Assembly (NCBI GenBank): GCA_902515205.1
Contig: CABXTU010000001.1
Location: forward strand, 62,001 to 126,000
Direction: 5' to 3'
DNA from: an uncultured Pelagibacteraceae bacterium
GTDB lineage: Bacteria; Pseudomonadota; Alphaproteobacteria; Pelagibacterales; Pelagibacteraceae
Length of the DNA: 64,000 nt
Shown: positions 62,038-64,000 of the stretch, piece by piece
Layout: each line of letters starts with the position of its first letter
Position numbering within the stretch: position 1 is the stretch's first letter
The notes under the pieces: generated by a model
Database searches by the model: none
Told to the model about the DNA's origin: nothing
What the model saw: the letters and a program-made list of their open reading frames with translations, nothing else
Position numbers and translations under genes: made by a program

Positions 62038-62985
62038 GTGAAAAATAATTTACATGTTTTTTTAGGAGCAACTGTAGCTGATGCTGCAGCTAGACCATTA
62101 CATTGGGTTTATAATCAGAAAAAACTGTTAACTTATATTAAGGGAAAACAAGATTTTACCTTCTTAAAAAAAAATAAAAGTCCTTTTTACAACATTAAAA
62201 CTGGCAAAGTTTCTGGTTATAATGAAGTTGGTCAAGTGATGTTTAAAACTTTAGTTGAAGGTCATCGAGATATAGAAGAAAGATTTAAAAAAAATATTAC
62301 AAAAAATTTTGGTCCAGGAAGTATTTACTGGAAAAATTTAAATTTAAGAGCAAAATACAGAAAAGTTAAAGACTGGCGAGGAATAATAAAAGGACCTTGG
62401 ATCCATCAGAATATCATTGAAACTGTAAAAAATATAAAGTCTAAAAAAAAATTAACTGGAGGTAAAAAGGTAAACGAGTCTGATGGTTATTGTGCTGCTC
62501 TTCCATATTTTTTGTATGGCTATAATCTTAAAGATGTAAAAAAGATTATCTCTACAGTAACTGTTTCAAAAATAAGTCTCAAATATGCTTTAGCAAAATT
62601 TTATCTAATTGATTTAGCACTTAAAGGTTGCAAAGATCCTATAAACGAATTTATGAAGATATTTAAAAAAAATTCATATTTTAAAAGTGTTGTTGAAGAT
62701 ATTAAAAAAGTTAAAAGATTAAAATCAAAACCTCACCCTCTTGTGGTTAAAAAATTAGGCATGGCTTGTAGCTATCCAGGAACATTTAATAGCTCAATTC
62801 ATTCAATTATTAATTCCACAAATTATAAAGGGGCTATTTTAAAAACTATTAAAGCTGGTGGCTGTAACTGTTCTAGAGTTAATTTTATTGGAGCTTATTT
62901 TGCTGCTTTAAAAGGATTGGGTACTATCCCAAAATCTTGGATAAAAAAAACTGATTTAGCTAAAAAAATATTAGAGCAAAAATAA
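62038..62985 (+). CDS. ADP-ribosylglycohydrolase (DraG/J1-crystallin-like) family protein; GTG start proposed instead of 62005
   Basis: FLGATVADAAARPLHWVYN and AGGCNCSRVNFIGAYFAALKGLGTIPKSW match DraG/J1-crystallin family landmarks. GTG 62038 avoids overlap with trxB. Confidence 0.75.
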   Translation: MKNNLHVFLGATVADAAARPLHWVYNQKKLLTYIKGKQDFTFLKKNKSPFYNIKTGKVSGYNEVGQVMFKTLVEGHRDIEERFKKNITKNFGPGSIYWKNLNLRAKYRKVKDWRGIIKGPWIHQNIIETVKNIKSKKKLTGGKKVNESDGYCAALPYFLYGYNLKDVKKIISTVTVSKISLKYALAKFYLIDLALKGCKDPINEFMKIFKKNSYFKSVVEDIKKVKRLKSKPHPLVVKKLGMACSYPGTFNSSIHSIINSTNYKGAILKTIKAGGCNCSRVNFIGAYFAALKGLGTIPKSWIKKTDLAKKILEQK

Positions 62986-62991
62986 AATTGT

Positions 62992-64000
62992 TTATTCTAA
63001 ACTTTCACAAAAAGATTTAATTCTATCCATAGCTTTTTTTAAATTTTTCATTGAAGTTGCATAAGAAATTCTAAAATATCCATCTAAGCCAAATGCTGAT
63101 CCCTGAACAACTGCTACATTAGATTTTTCAAGCAACTTTTGAACAAAATCAGTATCAGTTTTTAATTTTGTTTTTTTATTTAATAGACCTTTGCAGCTTG
63201 GAAAAACATAAAATGCTCCATTTGGTTTTAGGCAACTAATTCCTTTGATATTATTTAAACTTTTAACTACAAAATCTCTTCTTTGTTTAAATGCGTTAGA
63301 CCTTTTTTTAATAAAATCCTGTTTTCCATTCAATGCTTCAACAGCAGCTGCTTGACTTATAGAAGAGGGGTTTGAGGTGGATTGAGATTGAATTTTACCA
63401 ATCGCTTTAATTATATCTTTTGGACCTGCTGCATACCCTATTCTCCACCCTGTCATTGCATAAGATTTACTAACACCATTCATTGTTAGTGTTCTATTTT
63501 TAAGTTTTGAGAGTTGAGCTATTGTGAAAAAATTAAAATTATCATATCTAACATGTTCATAAATATCATCACTTAAGATATATACTTTTTTATTTCTAAT
63601 TAGAACCTTTGCTAAATCTTGAATTTCTTTTTTAGTATATCCTGCTCCTGTCGGATTGGATGGTGAATTGAGGATTACCCATTTTGTTTTTTTCGAAATT
63701 GCTTTTTTAAGTTTTTTTACTGTAAGTTTAAAACCCTCTTTCTCTGTACATTTAATTATTTTTGGTCTTCCTCCAGCTAACAAAACCATATCTGGATAAG
63801 AAACCCAAAAAGGTGCTGGAATGATAACTTCATCACCTTTATTTAAAGTTGCCATAAAAGCATTGTAGAGGACTTGCTTGCCCCCAGTACCTACTGTTAT
63901 TTGATCAGTTGAAAAATTAAGTTTATTTTCTCTTTTGAATTTTCTAATAACAGCTTTTTTTAATGCTGGGGTACCATCTACAGCAGTATATTTAGTGTCT
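62992..64000 (-). CDS. aspC: Aspartate/aromatic aminotransferase (PLP fold type I), N-terminus outside the window
   Basis: Minus-strand frame stays open to the window edge (...DTKYTAVDGTPALKKAVIRKFKRENKLNFSTDQITVGTGGKQVLYNAFMATLNKGDEVIIPAPFWVSYPDM); SKSYAMTGWRIGYAAGP Lys motif. Confidence 0.95.
   Translation of the reverse strand, partial: DTKYTAVDGTPALKKAVIRKFKRENKLNFSTDQITVGTGGKQVLYNAFMATLNKGDEVIIPAPFWVSYPDMVLLAGGRPKIIKCTEKEGFKLTVKKLKKAISKKTKWVILNSPSNPTGAGYTKKEIQDLAKVLIRNKKVYILSDDIYEHVRYDNFNFFTIAQLSKLKNRTLTMNGVSKSYAMTGWRIGYAAGPKDIIKAIGKIQSQSTSNPSSISQAAAVEALNGKQDFIKKRSNAFKQRRDFVVKSLNNIKGISCLKPNGAFYVFPSCKGLLNKKTKLKTDTDFVQKLLEKSNVAVVQGSAFGLDGYFRISYATSMKNLKKAMDRIKSFCESLE

Noticed and set aside
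1-64000. CRISPR arrays, transposons, prophage, toxin-antitoxin or defence island
   Set aside because: No spaced repeat arrays, transposase, integrase or phage structural proteins were seen. Almost all of the sequence is assigned to housekeeping genes.

Overview
The 64 kb window is AT-rich and very densely coded. It looks like the chromosome of a streamlined marine alphaproteobacterium of the SAR11/Pelagibacterales type. This lineage call is an inference from the proteorhodopsin-ferredoxin-ferredoxin reductase neighbourhood, the very short intergenic spaces and the protein sequences; no search was run. Contents in order: alaS (partial), recA, a TolC-type gene, a glycerate-kinase-like gene, two tandem GFA-family genes, umuDC, two membrane glycan-transfer genes, dksA, a GST / ferredoxin reductase / ferredoxin / blue-type proteorhodopsin block, prpE, dihydroorotase, ygfZ, tRNA-Leu(GAG), nadA-nadC, a MazG-like gene, fumC, uvrD, pepP and ligA. 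Next comes a complete minus-strand dcw (division and cell wall) cluster: mraZ-ftsZ-rsmH-ftsL-ftsI-murEF-mraY-murD-ftsW-murG-murC-murB-ddl-ftsQ-ftsA-like-lpxC-bamD. After that are RNase P RNA, an amidase, mlaA/mlaC, two tRNAs, rpoD, dnaG, a yqeY-like gene, carAB, a 2OG oxygenase, an ELM1-like gene, trxB, a DraG-like gene and an aspartate aminotransferase (partial). I saw no CRISPR array, transposon, prophage or classical defence island. The observations I rate highest are: (1) a 233-aa ORF at the ftsA position that keeps the FtsA 1A-front/1C region and a C-terminal amphipathic helix but lacks the ATPase 2A/2B half; (2) ftsZ moved to directly behind mraZ at the head of the cluster; (3) a MurE-MurF fusion; (4) a TGGG triple repeat at 10-bp spacing over the predicted mraZ promoter; (5) a tRNA-Val(GAC) with intact stems but non-canonical D- and T-loops; (6) two tiny coupled membrane ORFs after dksA; (7) a strong intrinsic terminator and an unusual palindrome-hairpin leader flanking proteorhodopsin.
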